64,000 nt of DNA, from assembly GCA_009268125.1 (NCBI GenBank), contig WBOU01000016.1:91045-155044 (forward strand), written 5' to 3'. Under the pieces are notes generated by a model. It saw nothing but the letters and a program-made list of their open reading frames with translations, ran no database searches and was not told the DNA's origin. Positions 41,462 through 49,514 of the stretch are shown in pieces. Source of the DNA: Chloroflexia bacterium SDU3-3 (lineage in GTDB: Bacteria; Chloroflexota; Chloroflexia; Chloroflexales; Roseiflexaceae). Both the position numbers and the translations under genes were made by a program. Numbering within the stretch: position 1 is the stretch's first letter; the number at the start of each line of letters is the position of its first letter.

Positions 41462-42415
41462 GTGGATACAGCTTTAGCTCAGGCCATCAACACACTCGCC
41501 GCCGACAAACGATCGGGCGCGGCCTATATCGCCACACGCGCCGCCGATGTGCTGCTGCGTCGGGCGACCACCGGCGAGGCCGCATCGCCCGACGCCTTCC
41601 GTGAAGAGCTCCTGGCCACCGGCTGGGCGCTCATCCAGGCGCAGAGCACTATGGCCGCGCTGATCAATCTGGTCAACACCGTGCTCTGGAAGATCGAGCA
41701 GTACGATACCCCGCACGAGCTTCAGCAGGCCGTGGTCGAGGCCACCGACCAGTTCAAACGCCAGCTGAAAGACCATGCCCTGCGGGTGGCCGAGGGCACG
41801 CTGCCCCTGATCACCGACGGCAGCACGGTGGTCACGCTCTCGCAGTCCAGCACGGTGCAGCACGCGATCTTCCACGCGCAGCGCGCTGGCCGCCGCTTCA
41901 ACGTGATCTGCGCCGAGTCGCGCCCCGCCAACGAGGGCCGCGAGACCGCTGCCACGCTGGCCGAGCACGGCATCCAGGTGACGTTCGCGGTGGACACCGC
42001 CGCTGTGGCCGCCGTGGCCAACGCCGACCCGTTCCGCGGCGATAACTTCGTGGTGCTGGCCGGTGCCGATATGGTCACCACCAAAGGCCTGGTGAACAAG
42101 GTGGGCACTATGGCGCTGGCGCTGGCCGCCAAGCACAGCGGCGTACCCATGTACACGCTCTGCAGCAGCGAGAAGTTCCTGCCGCCTGGCTACCCCATGC
42201 CCCAGCAGCGCGAGCGCGCCAGCGACAGCATCTGGCCCGAGGCCCCTACCGGCATCGAGCTGTGGAACCGCTACTACGACTTCACACCGCTCCACCAGAT
42301 CGCCGGCATCGTCACCGAACAGGGCGTGCTGCCCGCCGCCGCGATCGAGGCATGGCTGGCGGTCACCAAGCTGCACCCGGCGCTGGCCAAGCAGGCCCTG
42401 GTGCCAGGATACTAG
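41462..42415 (+). CDS. eIF2B-like (initiation factor 2B-related) protein
   Basis: A 317-aa protein of the eIF2B alpha/beta/delta superfamily, which also includes methylthioribose-1-phosphate isomerase and ribose-1,5-bisphosphate isomerase. Supporting segments are GSTVVTLSQSSTVQHAI, NVICAESRPANEGRETAATLAEHGIQVTFAVDTA, VVLAGADMVTTKGLVNKVGTMALALAAKHSGVPMYTLCSSEKF. The GADMVT stretch carries the conserved Asp. The start is GTG with AAGGGA just upstream. An isomerase on a sugar phosphate is likely; which one cannot be told from context, since it stands alone. Confidence 0.8.
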   Translation: MDTALAQAINTLAADKRSGAAYIATRAADVLLRRATTGEAASPDAFREELLATGWALIQAQSTMAALINLVNTVLWKIEQYDTPHELQQAVVEATDQFKRQLKDHALRVAEGTLPLITDGSTVVTLSQSSTVQHAIFHAQRAGRRFNVICAESRPANEGRETAATLAEHGIQVTFAVDTAAVAAVANADPFRGDNFVVLAGADMVTTKGLVNKVGTMALALAAKHSGVPMYTLCSSEKFLPPGYPMPQQRERASDSIWPEAPTGIELWNRYYDFTPLHQIAGIVTEQGVLPAAAIEAWLAVTKLHPALAKQALVPGY

Positions 42416-42532
42416 CACCCACGGCGGGCTGCGCGCACGCCGCCTGACGCCGTAGCCCGCCAAGATCGCACCATGGTGCTTATGTCTTGTTATAATCCGA
42501 TAGGCCGTAGGGGATGGGCGACACGCCATGTT

Positions 42533-42561
42533 TTGACTCATGTTCAGGATCTCGCTATAAT
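42533..42561 (+). promoter_or_regulatory. Tandem promoter P1 of the envelope operon
   Basis: TTGACT (42533-42538) and TATAAT (42556-42561) with exactly 17 bp between. It lies 176 bp upstream of the first gene. A further TATAAT at 42491-42496 has no -35. Confidence 0.7.
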
Positions 42562-42615
42562 ACAGGTTCCGCATTCCAATGCGCTTTTGCATGTACGGGG
42601 TATGCGGGGTATGAA

Positions 42616-42644
42616 TTGACTCCGAACACATGTTCTAGTATAAT
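42616..42644 (+). promoter_or_regulatory. Tandem promoter P2 with a LexA-type box in its spacer
   Basis: TTGACT (42616-42621) and TATAAT (42639-42644) with 17 bp between, the same hexamers as P1. The spacer contains GAACACATGTTC (42624-42635), preceded by C, a perfect match to CGAAC-RNRY-GTTC, the Gram-positive LexA/DinR box. LexA bound there would occlude RNA polymerase. LexA control is inferred from the consensus. Confidence 0.65.
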
Positions 42645-42731
42645 ACTGCTCTACCTGCCTGATCCTGCTCGACCCCGTGAGCACACCCGAGGCACCAAGC
42701 CCACGGTACGGCACCGGGAGAGGGAAATACA

Positions 42732-43265
42732 ATGGCTGTCACAAGTAAAAACCTGAACTCGGCGCAGCGGGCAGTGCAGGTGCAGACAAAGCGCCGCCCT
42801 CAGAGCGAGCAGCTTCACGTTGGGATGTATCTGCTGACCCTCATGCTCGCATCGATCGCGATCTACGCGATCATGAGCCTGCTGGTTAGCAAGGTAAGCC
42901 TAACTATCGATGATATACGCTACGGGCGGCCACGCACCTCGCGGATCGAGGCCTATGTGCAGCACGGCGATGCCCCCGGCAAGCCCACCTACCTGATGGC
43001 GGTCAACCTCAACCGCCAGGTGAGCGTGATCGAGATCCCCGGCGGCGACCCATCGCAGACCCGCAGCTTCGCAGGCCCCTACCTCTTCGGCGCAGATGAA
43101 GATCTGACCCCGGTGACGCTCTCGATCAAAGACATGGATGGCGACGGCCTGCCCGACCTGCTGGTCGATGTGCGGCGCGAGCAGATCGTCTACCTGAATC
43201 GGGATGGCACCTTCCGGCTGCCGACCGCCGACGAGCGCGCCGCGCTCCAGGCAGGGCAGCAATGA
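42732..43265 (+). CDS. Membrane-anchored protein with FG-GAP/EF-type calcium loop
   Basis: A 177-aa protein. A basic N-terminus is followed by one membrane helix (about 33-52), so most of it lies outside. The C-terminal domain holds IKDMDGDGLPDLLVDV, a DxDxDG calcium-binding loop as found in FG-GAP/VCBS repeats, with LNRDGTFRLP after it. GAGAGGGAAA lies upstream of the ATG. It is first of three co-directed genes; its stop overlaps the next start (ATGA). Confidence 0.7.
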   Translation: MAVTSKNLNSAQRAVQVQTKRRPQSEQLHVGMYLLTLMLASIAIYAIMSLLVSKVSLTIDDIRYGRPRTSRIEAYVQHGDAPGKPTYLMAVNLNRQVSVIEIPGGDPSQTRSFAGPYLFGADEDLTPVTLSIKDMDGDGLPDLLVDVRREQIVYLNRDGTFRLPTADERAALQAGQQ

Positions 43266-44386
43266 GCGATTCACATCGCCCCAAGCGCACCCCGCCCAAA
43301 ACCGACCTGCGCACCGAGACCGCCGACCCCAAGGCGGTGCGCGAAGAGTTTACCCGGATGCTCAACCGCGAGACGCCCGAGATGCGCCCGCCACCATCGG
43401 TGCTGCGCCCATCCTGGGATCTGCTCGACGATCTGCCCGAGCAGCGGCGGCGCGGCCCCATCCCGCCGCCGCAGCCGCCCTACGCCCCACCCCCGCCGCA
43501 GCAGCGCCCAGCGCCGCAGCAGCAGCGTCCGGTGCAGCCGCCTTACGCCGCACCACCAGCACAGCAGCGCCCCGCGCAGCCACCCTATGCCGCACCCCAG
43601 CCGCAGCGCGTGGCACCACCGCGCCCAGCCCGCGACATCCTCGATACGCCCGTCGAGCGCCCGCGCGCCCGGTCGATCGCCGAGTCGCGCGCCGCGCTGC
43701 CGCGCCCCGACTCGCTTGGGATGCCAAGCTGGGCCTCGTCGGTGCCCGAGCCGCCGCTCTACGACCACATGCGCCGCAAGCCATGGGTGATGCTGGTGGT
43801 GGCCTTCGTCAGCGCGGCGATCATCATCATGTACCTCATGCCGCCCCAGCTCTCCATGAGCGGGCGCTACCTGCCCGATACCAACGAGGCCGAGCCTGCG
43901 GTGGCCAGCAGCAACGTTCCGGCGGGCGAGCACTCGATCGTGCGCGCCCCCACCATCTCGGCCAGCAAGATCGACAGCGTGCTGCGCGACTACGGCTCGC
44001 CCGCCGAGGGCACCGGCAACGACTGGGTGGAGCTGGGCAAGAAGTACAACATCGACCCCGCCTACGCGCTAGCCTTCTTCGTGGTCGAGTCCACCGCTGG
44101 CACCGCCCAGGGCTGGGCGGGCTGGAAGGACGACGGCTCATCCACCCACAACATCGGCAACATCATCTGCGCTGGCTACGACACGTGCTATGGCCGTTTC
44201 CGCGACTATGGCAGCTGGCAAGAGGGGATCGAGGACTGGTATCGGCTGATCTCGGTCGAGTATGTCAACGGGCGCGGCCTGCAGACGGTCGAGCAGATCA
44301 TCCCGATCTACGCGCCTTCGTTTGAAAATGATGTCGATAACTATGTCAACAGCGTTGAGAAGCTGGTGGAGGCCTGGCGCAGCTAG
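43262..44386 (+). CDS. Membrane-anchored glucosaminidase/lysozyme-like protein
   Basis: A 374-aa protein. Residues 70-125 are Pro/Gln/Ala-rich (repeats of PPYA-P and QQRPAQPPYA). One membrane helix lies at about 178-198. The extracellular C-terminal domain (about 245-374) has YNIDPAYALAFFVVESTAGTAQGW, with the Glu of a lysozyme-like active site, then THNIGNIICAGYDTCYGRFRDYGSWQEGIEDWYRLI, as in bacterial glucosaminidases (FlgJ/LytG-like). Two cysteines may form a disulfide. Peptidoglycan cleavage is the likely role. It overlaps the upstream gene by 4 nt and is followed after 6 nt by the M23-like gene. Confidence 0.78.
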   Translation: MSDSHRPKRTPPKTDLRTETADPKAVREEFTRMLNRETPEMRPPPSVLRPSWDLLDDLPEQRRRGPIPPPQPPYAPPPPQQRPAPQQQRPVQPPYAAPPAQQRPAQPPYAAPQPQRVAPPRPARDILDTPVERPRARSIAESRAALPRPDSLGMPSWASSVPEPPLYDHMRRKPWVMLVVAFVSAAIIIMYLMPPQLSMSGRYLPDTNEAEPAVASSNVPAGEHSIVRAPTISASKIDSVLRDYGSPAEGTGNDWVELGKKYNIDPAYALAFFVVESTAGTAQGWAGWKDDGSSTHNIGNIICAGYDTCYGRFRDYGSWQEGIEDWYRLISVEYVNGRGLQTVEQIIPIYAPSFENDVDNYVNSVEKLVEAWRS

Positions 44387-44392
44387 TAGCCT

Positions 44393-45010
44393 ATGATCGA
44401 TAGCACCCCATCTTTTGGCCGCACGGTCGCCATCGGCGTGGCGCTTGTGGCCGTTCTCTTGCTCCTTTTTCAGGCCCAGCCCGCCCCCAGCATCAGCGCG
44501 TGGGGCGGTAGCTCGGTCGGCGGCATCAGCGGGCAGGCCCAGCCACTCAGCGGGCAGGCCCAGCCCTGGGGCGGCGACGACACCCCCGCAGGCAGCCCGC
44601 TGCGCAGCCCGCACACGGTGATGACCCAGGGCTATGGGGTGGGCACCCACGCCCCCGCCGATGTCTGGGGCGCGGTCGACCTAGCGATCGACGCCAACGG
44701 CGACGGCAGCGCCGACCGCGACGCCACGCTCAATACGCCGATCTACGCCACCCACAGCGGCGTGGTCAAGATTTCTGCCAACACCTATCCGGCGGGCAAC
44801 CATATCTGGGTCACCGGCACGCACTTCAAAACCGGCTATTCGCACCTGTCCAGCTTTGCGGTGCCGGATGGCCAGCAGGTGAGCGCGGGTGACCTGATCG
44901 GCTACGTAGGATCGACGGGCCTCTCCAGCGGGCCGCACCTAGACTACCAGGTCTGGAAAGATGGCGTGAATGTGAACCCGCTGGACTATGGTGCGACGAC
45001 CTCTCCCTAA
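44393..45010 (+). CDS. M23-family (LytM-like) protein with altered zinc ligands
   Basis: A 205-aa protein with one membrane helix (about 9-28), a short SGQAQP repeat and an M23 beta-barrel. In LytM zinc is held by His210, Asp214 and His293, with His260 and His291 assisting. Here the equivalents are Trp92, Asp96 and Asp184 for the zinc ligands (WGAVDLAI; GPHLDYQV instead of GPHLHFEV), while His151 (GYSHLS) and His182 are kept. A calcium-like loop, DANGDGSAD (100-108), is inserted after the first motif. Two lost zinc ligands suggest a non-catalytic, EnvC- or SpoIIQ-like partner, perhaps of the upstream glucosaminidase. Confidence 0.78.
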   Translation: MIDSTPSFGRTVAIGVALVAVLLLLFQAQPAPSISAWGGSSVGGISGQAQPLSGQAQPWGGDDTPAGSPLRSPHTVMTQGYGVGTHAPADVWGAVDLAIDANGDGSADRDATLNTPIYATHSGVVKISANTYPAGNHIWVTGTHFKTGYSHLSSFAVPDGQQVSAGDLIGYVGSTGLSSGPHLDYQVWKDGVNVNPLDYGATTSP

Positions 45011-45038
45011 CGAAGCGCATCATTCAACCAAACGCAAA

Positions 45039-45067
45039 AACGGGGAAGCCGCGCAGGCTTCCCCGTT
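45039..45067. terminator. Bidirectional terminator after the envelope operon
   Basis: AACGGGGAAGCC pairs perfectly with GGCTTCCCCGTT (12 bp, loop 5), with an A-run on the left for the convergent minus-strand gene. Confidence 0.85.
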
Positions 45068-45096
45068 CGCATACCTATCAGGCTAGGCGCATCAGC

Positions 45097-45906
45097 TCAC
45101 CGCAGCTCGGCTAGGGCAGGCTGCCGCCGCAGCACCTGCTCCAGCACCACCGCGCGCGGCGAGGTGCGGCGCGGCGCGGCCAGCTGCACGCAGGTGAAAT
45201 CCTCGGCGTAGATGCAATCGAGGCCCTGGGCGCGCGCGGCGTCGGCGGTGTCCATGGCCCGCTCGGCGATGGCGAACTCGCCATCCCAGTTCTCCAGCTG
45301 CGAGGCGTGGGCCTGGAAGGCGTAGAGCTTGCGCTCCAGGTGGTGCTGCTCCAGCGGCATATACGCCGTTGGGCTGGCGGTCTCAAACAGGTAGATGCGC
45401 TCAACATCGTGCGGCTCAAGGCCCTCGGCGGCCAGCTCGGGGGCGGCCAGGTGGGTGTTGGCCAGCGGCATCACCGCGCCCAGCGTGCTGGCCCCCACCG
45501 CAATGTGGTCGGGGTGGTTCAGCAGGTTGGCGCGGTAGCGCAGGTGCGGGTCGAAGGTGAGCACGGCCTCGGGGCGCACCTGGCGGATCACGCGGGCGAT
45601 CGCCACCCGCAGCTCGTAGGTGGCGTCCACATGGGCGTCGGCGTAGCCCAGGAAGGTGACCGAGGCCACGCCCAGCCGCCGCGCGGCCTCGCGCTGCTCC
45701 AGCCGCCGCAGCGCCGCTAGCGCCTCGGGCGACTGCTCGGGGTCGCGGCTGCCACCAGCGCCATCGGTCACCAGCAGGTAGTGGATACGTGCGCCCTGCA
45801 TGCCCCAACACGCCAGCGTGCCCCCGGCCATAAACTCGATATCATCGGGGTGAGCAGCGACTACAAGCACGCTTTCGGGAACGGGGGCATTCAGCAGAGA
45901 TTGCAT
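45097..45906 (-). CDS. PIG-L family deacetylase, second copy
   Basis: A 269-aa protein with the zinc motif VVAAHPDDIEFMAGG at about residue 16 and the third ligand in LLNHPDHIAVGAS. It is clearly homologous to the deacetylase at 30330 (TDGAGGS, FLGYAD), but with a different C-terminus. It has its own strong promoter overlapped by a palindrome, so it is regulated separately. Substrate is unknown. Confidence 0.85.
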   Translation of the reverse strand: MQSLLNAPVPESVLVVAAHPDDIEFMAGGTLACWGMQGARIHYLLVTDGAGGSRDPEQSPEALAALRRLEQREAARRLGVASVTFLGYADAHVDATYELRVAIARVIRQVRPEAVLTFDPHLRYRANLLNHPDHIAVGASTLGAVMPLANTHLAAPELAAEGLEPHDVERIYLFETASPTAYMPLEQHHLERKLYAFQAHASQLENWDGEFAIAERAMDTADAARAQGLDCIYAEDFTCVQLAAPRRTSPRAVVLEQVLRRQPALAELR

Positions 45907-45966
45907 AGGGTACCTCGTCTACCTTACTAATCACAAGATGGTGTTCTGTCCACCATTCTCAGCTTA

Positions 45967-45995
45967 AATATAATATAGTTGATTTTATTTGTCAA
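45967..45995 (-). promoter_or_regulatory. Strong promoter of the second PIG-L gene
   Basis: On the minus strand TTGACA (45990-45995) and TATATT (45967-45972) are separated by exactly 17 bp in an AT-rich patch unlike its surroundings. Confidence 0.75.
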
Positions 45996-46003
45996 CAAAT
46001 AAA
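45984..46003. promoter_or_regulatory. Palindromic operator overlapping that promoter
   Basis: TTTATTTGT-CA-ACAAATAAA has perfect 9-bp arms and covers the -35 hexamer. The TTATTT/AAATAA arms resemble ROK-family (NagC/XylR-like) sites. No ROK gene is in the window, so the regulator is unknown. Confidence 0.65.
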
Positions 46004-46026
46004 TCGGCGTCAATTTCCCGCATTGG

Positions 46027-46055
46027 TTGCATGCTCACAACCTAGGCCGTATCAT
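46027..46055 (+). promoter_or_regulatory. Promoter of the cysteine-desulfurase-like gene
   Basis: TTGCAT (46027-46032) and TATCAT (46050-46055), 17 bp apart, 48 bp upstream of the start codon. Confidence 0.5.
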
Positions 46056-46102
46056 AGCCAGGCACTATGCGCCGTCATCCGCACACAGCGAGGAGTTTGT
46101 GC

Positions 46103-47359
46103 ATGTCCAGCCCCAGTTTTGAGATCGAATGGGTCCGCTCGCAGTTTCCCGCCCTGGCCGAGCGCGTCGGCGGCCAGCCCGCCGTGTTCTTCGATGGCCC
46201 CGGCGGCACCCAGGTGACCCAGGGCGTGATCGACGCCATCCGCGACTACCTCATCCACGCCAACGCCAACACCCACGGCGCGTTCGCCACCAGCGCCCGC
46301 TCCGACGCGATCATCGCCGAGGCCCACCAAGCCATGGCCGACATGCTGGGCTGCGACGCCGATGAGGTGGTGTTTGGGCCGAATATGACTACGCTCACCT
46401 TCACGCTCAGCCGCAGCATCGGGCGCGGCATCCAGCCCGGCGATGAGATCGTGCTGACACGGCTCGACCACGACGCCAACTTCTCGCCCTGGAAAGCGCT
46501 GGAGGAGCGCGGCGCGGTGATCAAGGTGGTGGACATCGACACCGAGGACTGCACGCTGGACATGGACGACCTGCGCAGGCAGATCACGCCCAAGACCAAG
46601 CTGGTGGCGATCGGCTACGCTTCCAACGCGGTCGGCAGCATCAGCGATGTGGCCGAGGCGGTGCGGCTGGCCCACGCGGTCGGCGCGCTCTGCTTCATCG
46701 ACGCGGTGCACTACGCGCCCCACGGCCCGATCGACGTGCGCGCGCTCGATTGCGACTTCCTGGCCTGCTCGCCCTACAAGTTCTTCGCGCCCCACATGGG
46801 CACGATCTACGGCAAGCGCGAGCACCTAACCAAGCTCCAGCCCTACAAGGTGCGCCCCGCATCCGACGCCACGCCCGACCGCTGGGAGACCGGCACCAAG
46901 AACCACGAGGGCCTGGCCGGGGTGGTCGCCGCCGTCAACTATCTGGCCGAGCTGGGCCGCCGCACCGCGCCCGCCGCTCCCGCCAGCCGCCGCGAGGCCA
47001 TCCAGGCGGCCATGGCAGCCATCCACACCTACGAGCTAGCCCTGGCCCAGCGGCTGATTGCAGGGCTGCTGGCCATACCGGGGCTGGCGTTCTACGGCAT
47101 CCGCGAGCCGGAGCGTCTTGACCAGCGCACTCCCACCGTGGCCATCCGCATCGATGGCATCGCCCCCGCCGAGCTGGCACAACAGCTGGGCGAGCGCGGC
47201 ATCTTCACATGGGATGGCAACTACTACGCGCTGAATCTGAGCGAGCGGCTGGGGCTGGAGGAAAGCGGCGGCATGCTACGGATCGGCCTGGTGCACTACA
47301 ACACCGCCGAGGAGGTGGATCGCCTGCTGGCGGCACTGCACGAGATCGTGGCGGCATAA
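46103..47359 (+). CDS. Cysteine-desulfurase-like class V aminotransferase
   Basis: A 418-aa PLP enzyme. FFDGPGGTQVTQGVIDAI, NTHGAFATSARSD and LVAIGYASNAVGSI are family blocks; the PLP lysine is in CSPYKFFAPHMG. The region that holds the active cysteine of SufS (RAGHHC) here reads FTWDGNYYALNLSERLG, without cysteine. So it belongs to the desulfurase-like subfamily whose reaction is not established. GAGGAG lies upstream of the ATG at 46103, chosen over an in-frame ATG at 46067. No suf gene is linked. Confidence 0.88.
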   Translation: MSSPSFEIEWVRSQFPALAERVGGQPAVFFDGPGGTQVTQGVIDAIRDYLIHANANTHGAFATSARSDAIIAEAHQAMADMLGCDADEVVFGPNMTTLTFTLSRSIGRGIQPGDEIVLTRLDHDANFSPWKALEERGAVIKVVDIDTEDCTLDMDDLRRQITPKTKLVAIGYASNAVGSISDVAEAVRLAHAVGALCFIDAVHYAPHGPIDVRALDCDFLACSPYKFFAPHMGTIYGKREHLTKLQPYKVRPASDATPDRWETGTKNHEGLAGVVAAVNYLAELGRRTAPAAPASRREAIQAAMAAIHTYELALAQRLIAGLLAIPGLAFYGIREPERLDQRTPTVAIRIDGIAPAELAQQLGERGIFTWDGNYYALNLSERLGLEESGGMLRIGLVHYNTAEEVDRLLAALHEIVAA

Positions 47360-47400
47360 AAATACGGCCCGCTCCCCATTGAGAGGAGCGGGCCGTATTT
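47360..47400. terminator. Bidirectional terminator
   Basis: A 16-bp perfect stem (47360-47375 with 47385-47400) that starts AAATACGGCC and ends GGCCGTATTT. Confidence 0.9.
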
Positions 47401-47414
47401 CTCGAAAGATGTTG

Positions 47415-49514
47415 CTACAACGAAGCCGCCGCACCGCAGTCGTAGAGCGCTATCTGCATGCGGCCCATGCCGCCGTTCTGGCTGCCGCTGCGGCTAGTTC
47501 CACCCGGCGCTCCAGTGTTCTGTGTGCCCGTCTCGAAGCCCCGCACCACCTGGCACGAGCTTGTGAGGTACGACGAGACATCGCTCGAACCGCCACCCAT
47601 CCTGCCGCCGCTCGTCTGCCAGTAGATGTAGCGTAGCTCGCCCGCACCCACCAACTGCCTCAGGCCAGCCCCATCCACCACTTGATCGCTGCCCATAAAC
47701 CCGCCGATGTAGAGCACCGGCCTGCCCGTGGCAATCACATAGTCCGAGCCTTGCATCGAGCTGGGCACCGCCAGCAGATAGCGCGTATCCTGCGTGTTGG
47801 CCTGCAGGTAGTCCAGCAGCTCCTGGTCAACCGTCAGGTCTGCCGCACCATCCTTCGCGCGGGTCTCGCCACTATAGGCCGCAGGCAGCGAGGCGTTCTC
47901 GACCGGGTTGCGCATGGTGAGGTATGACCACACGCCCGGCACCAGCAGCACCGCCGCCACCGCACCCGCCATCCCCGCCAGCGCGGCCCAGCGCGCCCAG
48001 ACCGCCCGCCGCAGCGCCGTGCCCAGCAGCAGCGCCAGCGCCGCCGCCCCAGCCATGCCCACGGCCAGCCATAGCCACCAGGGCGCGCCCACGTAGCGCA
48101 CAACGGTGGCATACTGAAGCCACATGGTCGCCACCAGCGCCACCAGCGCTGCGCCCAACGCTAGCCAGGGGTGCCGCTCGCGCAGGTGCCAGATCGCCGC
48201 CACTGCGATGCCCGCCAGCGCCGCCGCAGGCACCGCCAGCATCGAGAGGTAGTACTCGTGAAAAAAGCCTGCGATGCTGAAGAACACCCCCGCCGCGCCC
48301 AGCCAGCCGCCCCAGGCCAGCAGCGCCTGGTGCGCGGGTGCCACTGGCCAGCGCGGGCGGCTGCTGAACGCCAGCAGGATTGCACCCATAAGCGCCATTG
48401 GCAGCAGCCAGCCCGCATCCTTGCTCAGCGGCGTGGTGAGCAGGCGCAGCGGGCCTGCCTGCCCGGTGTCGCCGCCCGGCCCGCCGAAGCCCTGGCCACC
48501 GCCCTGCGGCTGGCGACCCGGCCCGCCGCCCTGGCTGCCGAACCCGTCGCGACCCTGGCCGCCATCGCGGCCCTGCCCAGGCTGGCCACTCGGCGCATTG
48601 CCCTGACCGCTCTGGCCAGCCTGGCTCGGCCCACCGCCGCGCCCGCCGCCAAATCCACCCATGCCGCCCATGCCATATAGCCGATCAAGGCCATTATGCC
48701 CAACGATCAGCTCCATCACCGTGTTGTTCGTGCTGCTGCCGACAAACGGCCGCTGGCTGGCCGGGGTCAGATCCACCGCCAGCACCCACGCAAGCGACAC
48801 CGCCAGCAGCACCAGCGTGGCCAGCGCCAGCTGCAGCAGCTTGCGCCAGAGGCTCAGCCGCGCGCCCAGTAGATACATCACATACAGCGCGGGCAGCACC
48901 ATATACGCCTGAAGCATCTTGATGTTAAAGCCCACCCCGATCAGCGCCGCGCCCAGCAGCAGAAAGCCTAGCCTCGCCCGCTCGGCGGCATTGAAGAAGG
49001 CCCATGTGGCGCACAGCAGCGTGAAGATCAGCATGCTGTCGATCGTGTTATTGCGGTCGGTCGCCACCACCACCGGGGCAAGCGCCAGACCCAGCGCGGC
49101 CACCATGCCCGCCGCCGTGCCAAACGAGCGCCGCACCAGGTGGTACAGCAGGGCCACCGAGCCAAGGCCGCACAGGATGCCCGGCAGCAGCACGCCAAAC
49201 GCATTCACTCCAAAGATCTTGGCCGAAATCGCCTGCATCCACAGGCCCACCGGCGGCTTGTCCACGGTCAGTGCGCCGCCCGGCTCGGCCACCACGTAGA
49301 AAAAGTTGTACCACGACTGGATCATGCTGGTGATCGCCGCTGTGTAGTAGTGGTTTACATTGCCCAGCTCATGCATGTACGAAAAGCGCAGCAGCGCGGC
49401 CAGCAGCACAATCGCGCCCAGGCCCAGACCGCGCAGCAGCGCATCGCGCCGCAGCGGTAGCGCCAGCGCGCGGCTCCGGCCCGCCGCACTTGTGGTCGAG
49501 CGCGCTACTCCCAT
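47415..49514 (-). CDS. GT39/ArnT-like membrane glycosyltransferase with Gly/Gln-rich insert
   Basis: A 699-aa protein with about 12 membrane helices. It transfers a sugar from a polyprenyl-phosphate donor onto an acceptor outside the cell. The first loop has the acidic/donor motif region NHYYTAAITSMIQSW and GGALTVDKPPVGLW; ATDRNNTIDSMLIF follows. Residues 281-353 are an insert of Gly, Gln, Arg and Pro with no fold. A C-terminal soluble domain ends with Gly/Ser-rich stretches. It overlaps the upstream GT2 gene by 10 nt. The GT2 protein probably makes the polyprenyl-linked donor. Mannosyl transfer to proteins is one possibility. Confidence 0.85.
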   Translation of the reverse strand: MGVARSTTSAAGRSRALALPLRRDALLRGLGLGAIVLLAALLRFSYMHELGNVNHYYTAAITSMIQSWYNFFYVVAEPGGALTVDKPPVGLWMQAISAKIFGVNAFGVLLPGILCGLGSVALLYHLVRRSFGTAAGMVAALGLALAPVVVATDRNNTIDSMLIFTLLCATWAFFNAAERARLGFLLLGAALIGVGFNIKMLQAYMVLPALYVMYLLGARLSLWRKLLQLALATLVLLAVSLAWVLAVDLTPASQRPFVGSSTNNTVMELIVGHNGLDRLYGMGGMGGFGGGRGGGPSQAGQSGQGNAPSGQPGQGRDGGQGRDGFGSQGGGPGRQPQGGGQGFGGPGGDTGQAGPLRLLTTPLSKDAGWLLPMALMGAILLAFSSRPRWPVAPAHQALLAWGGWLGAAGVFFSIAGFFHEYYLSMLAVPAAALAGIAVAAIWHLRERHPWLALGAALVALVATMWLQYATVVRYVGAPWWLWLAVGMAGAAALALLLGTALRRAVWARWAALAGMAGAVAAVLLVPGVWSYLTMRNPVENASLPAAYSGETRAKDGAADLTVDQELLDYLQANTQDTRYLLAVPSSMQGSDYVIATGRPVLYIGGFMGSDQVVDGAGLRQLVGAGELRYIYWQTSGGRMGGGSSDVSSYLTSSCQVVRGFETGTQNTGAPGGTSRSGSQNGGMGRMQIALYDCGAAASL

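Noticed and set aside
44393..45010. A normal M23 endopeptidase
   Set aside because: Two of three zinc ligands are not conserved, so catalytic activity should not be assumed.
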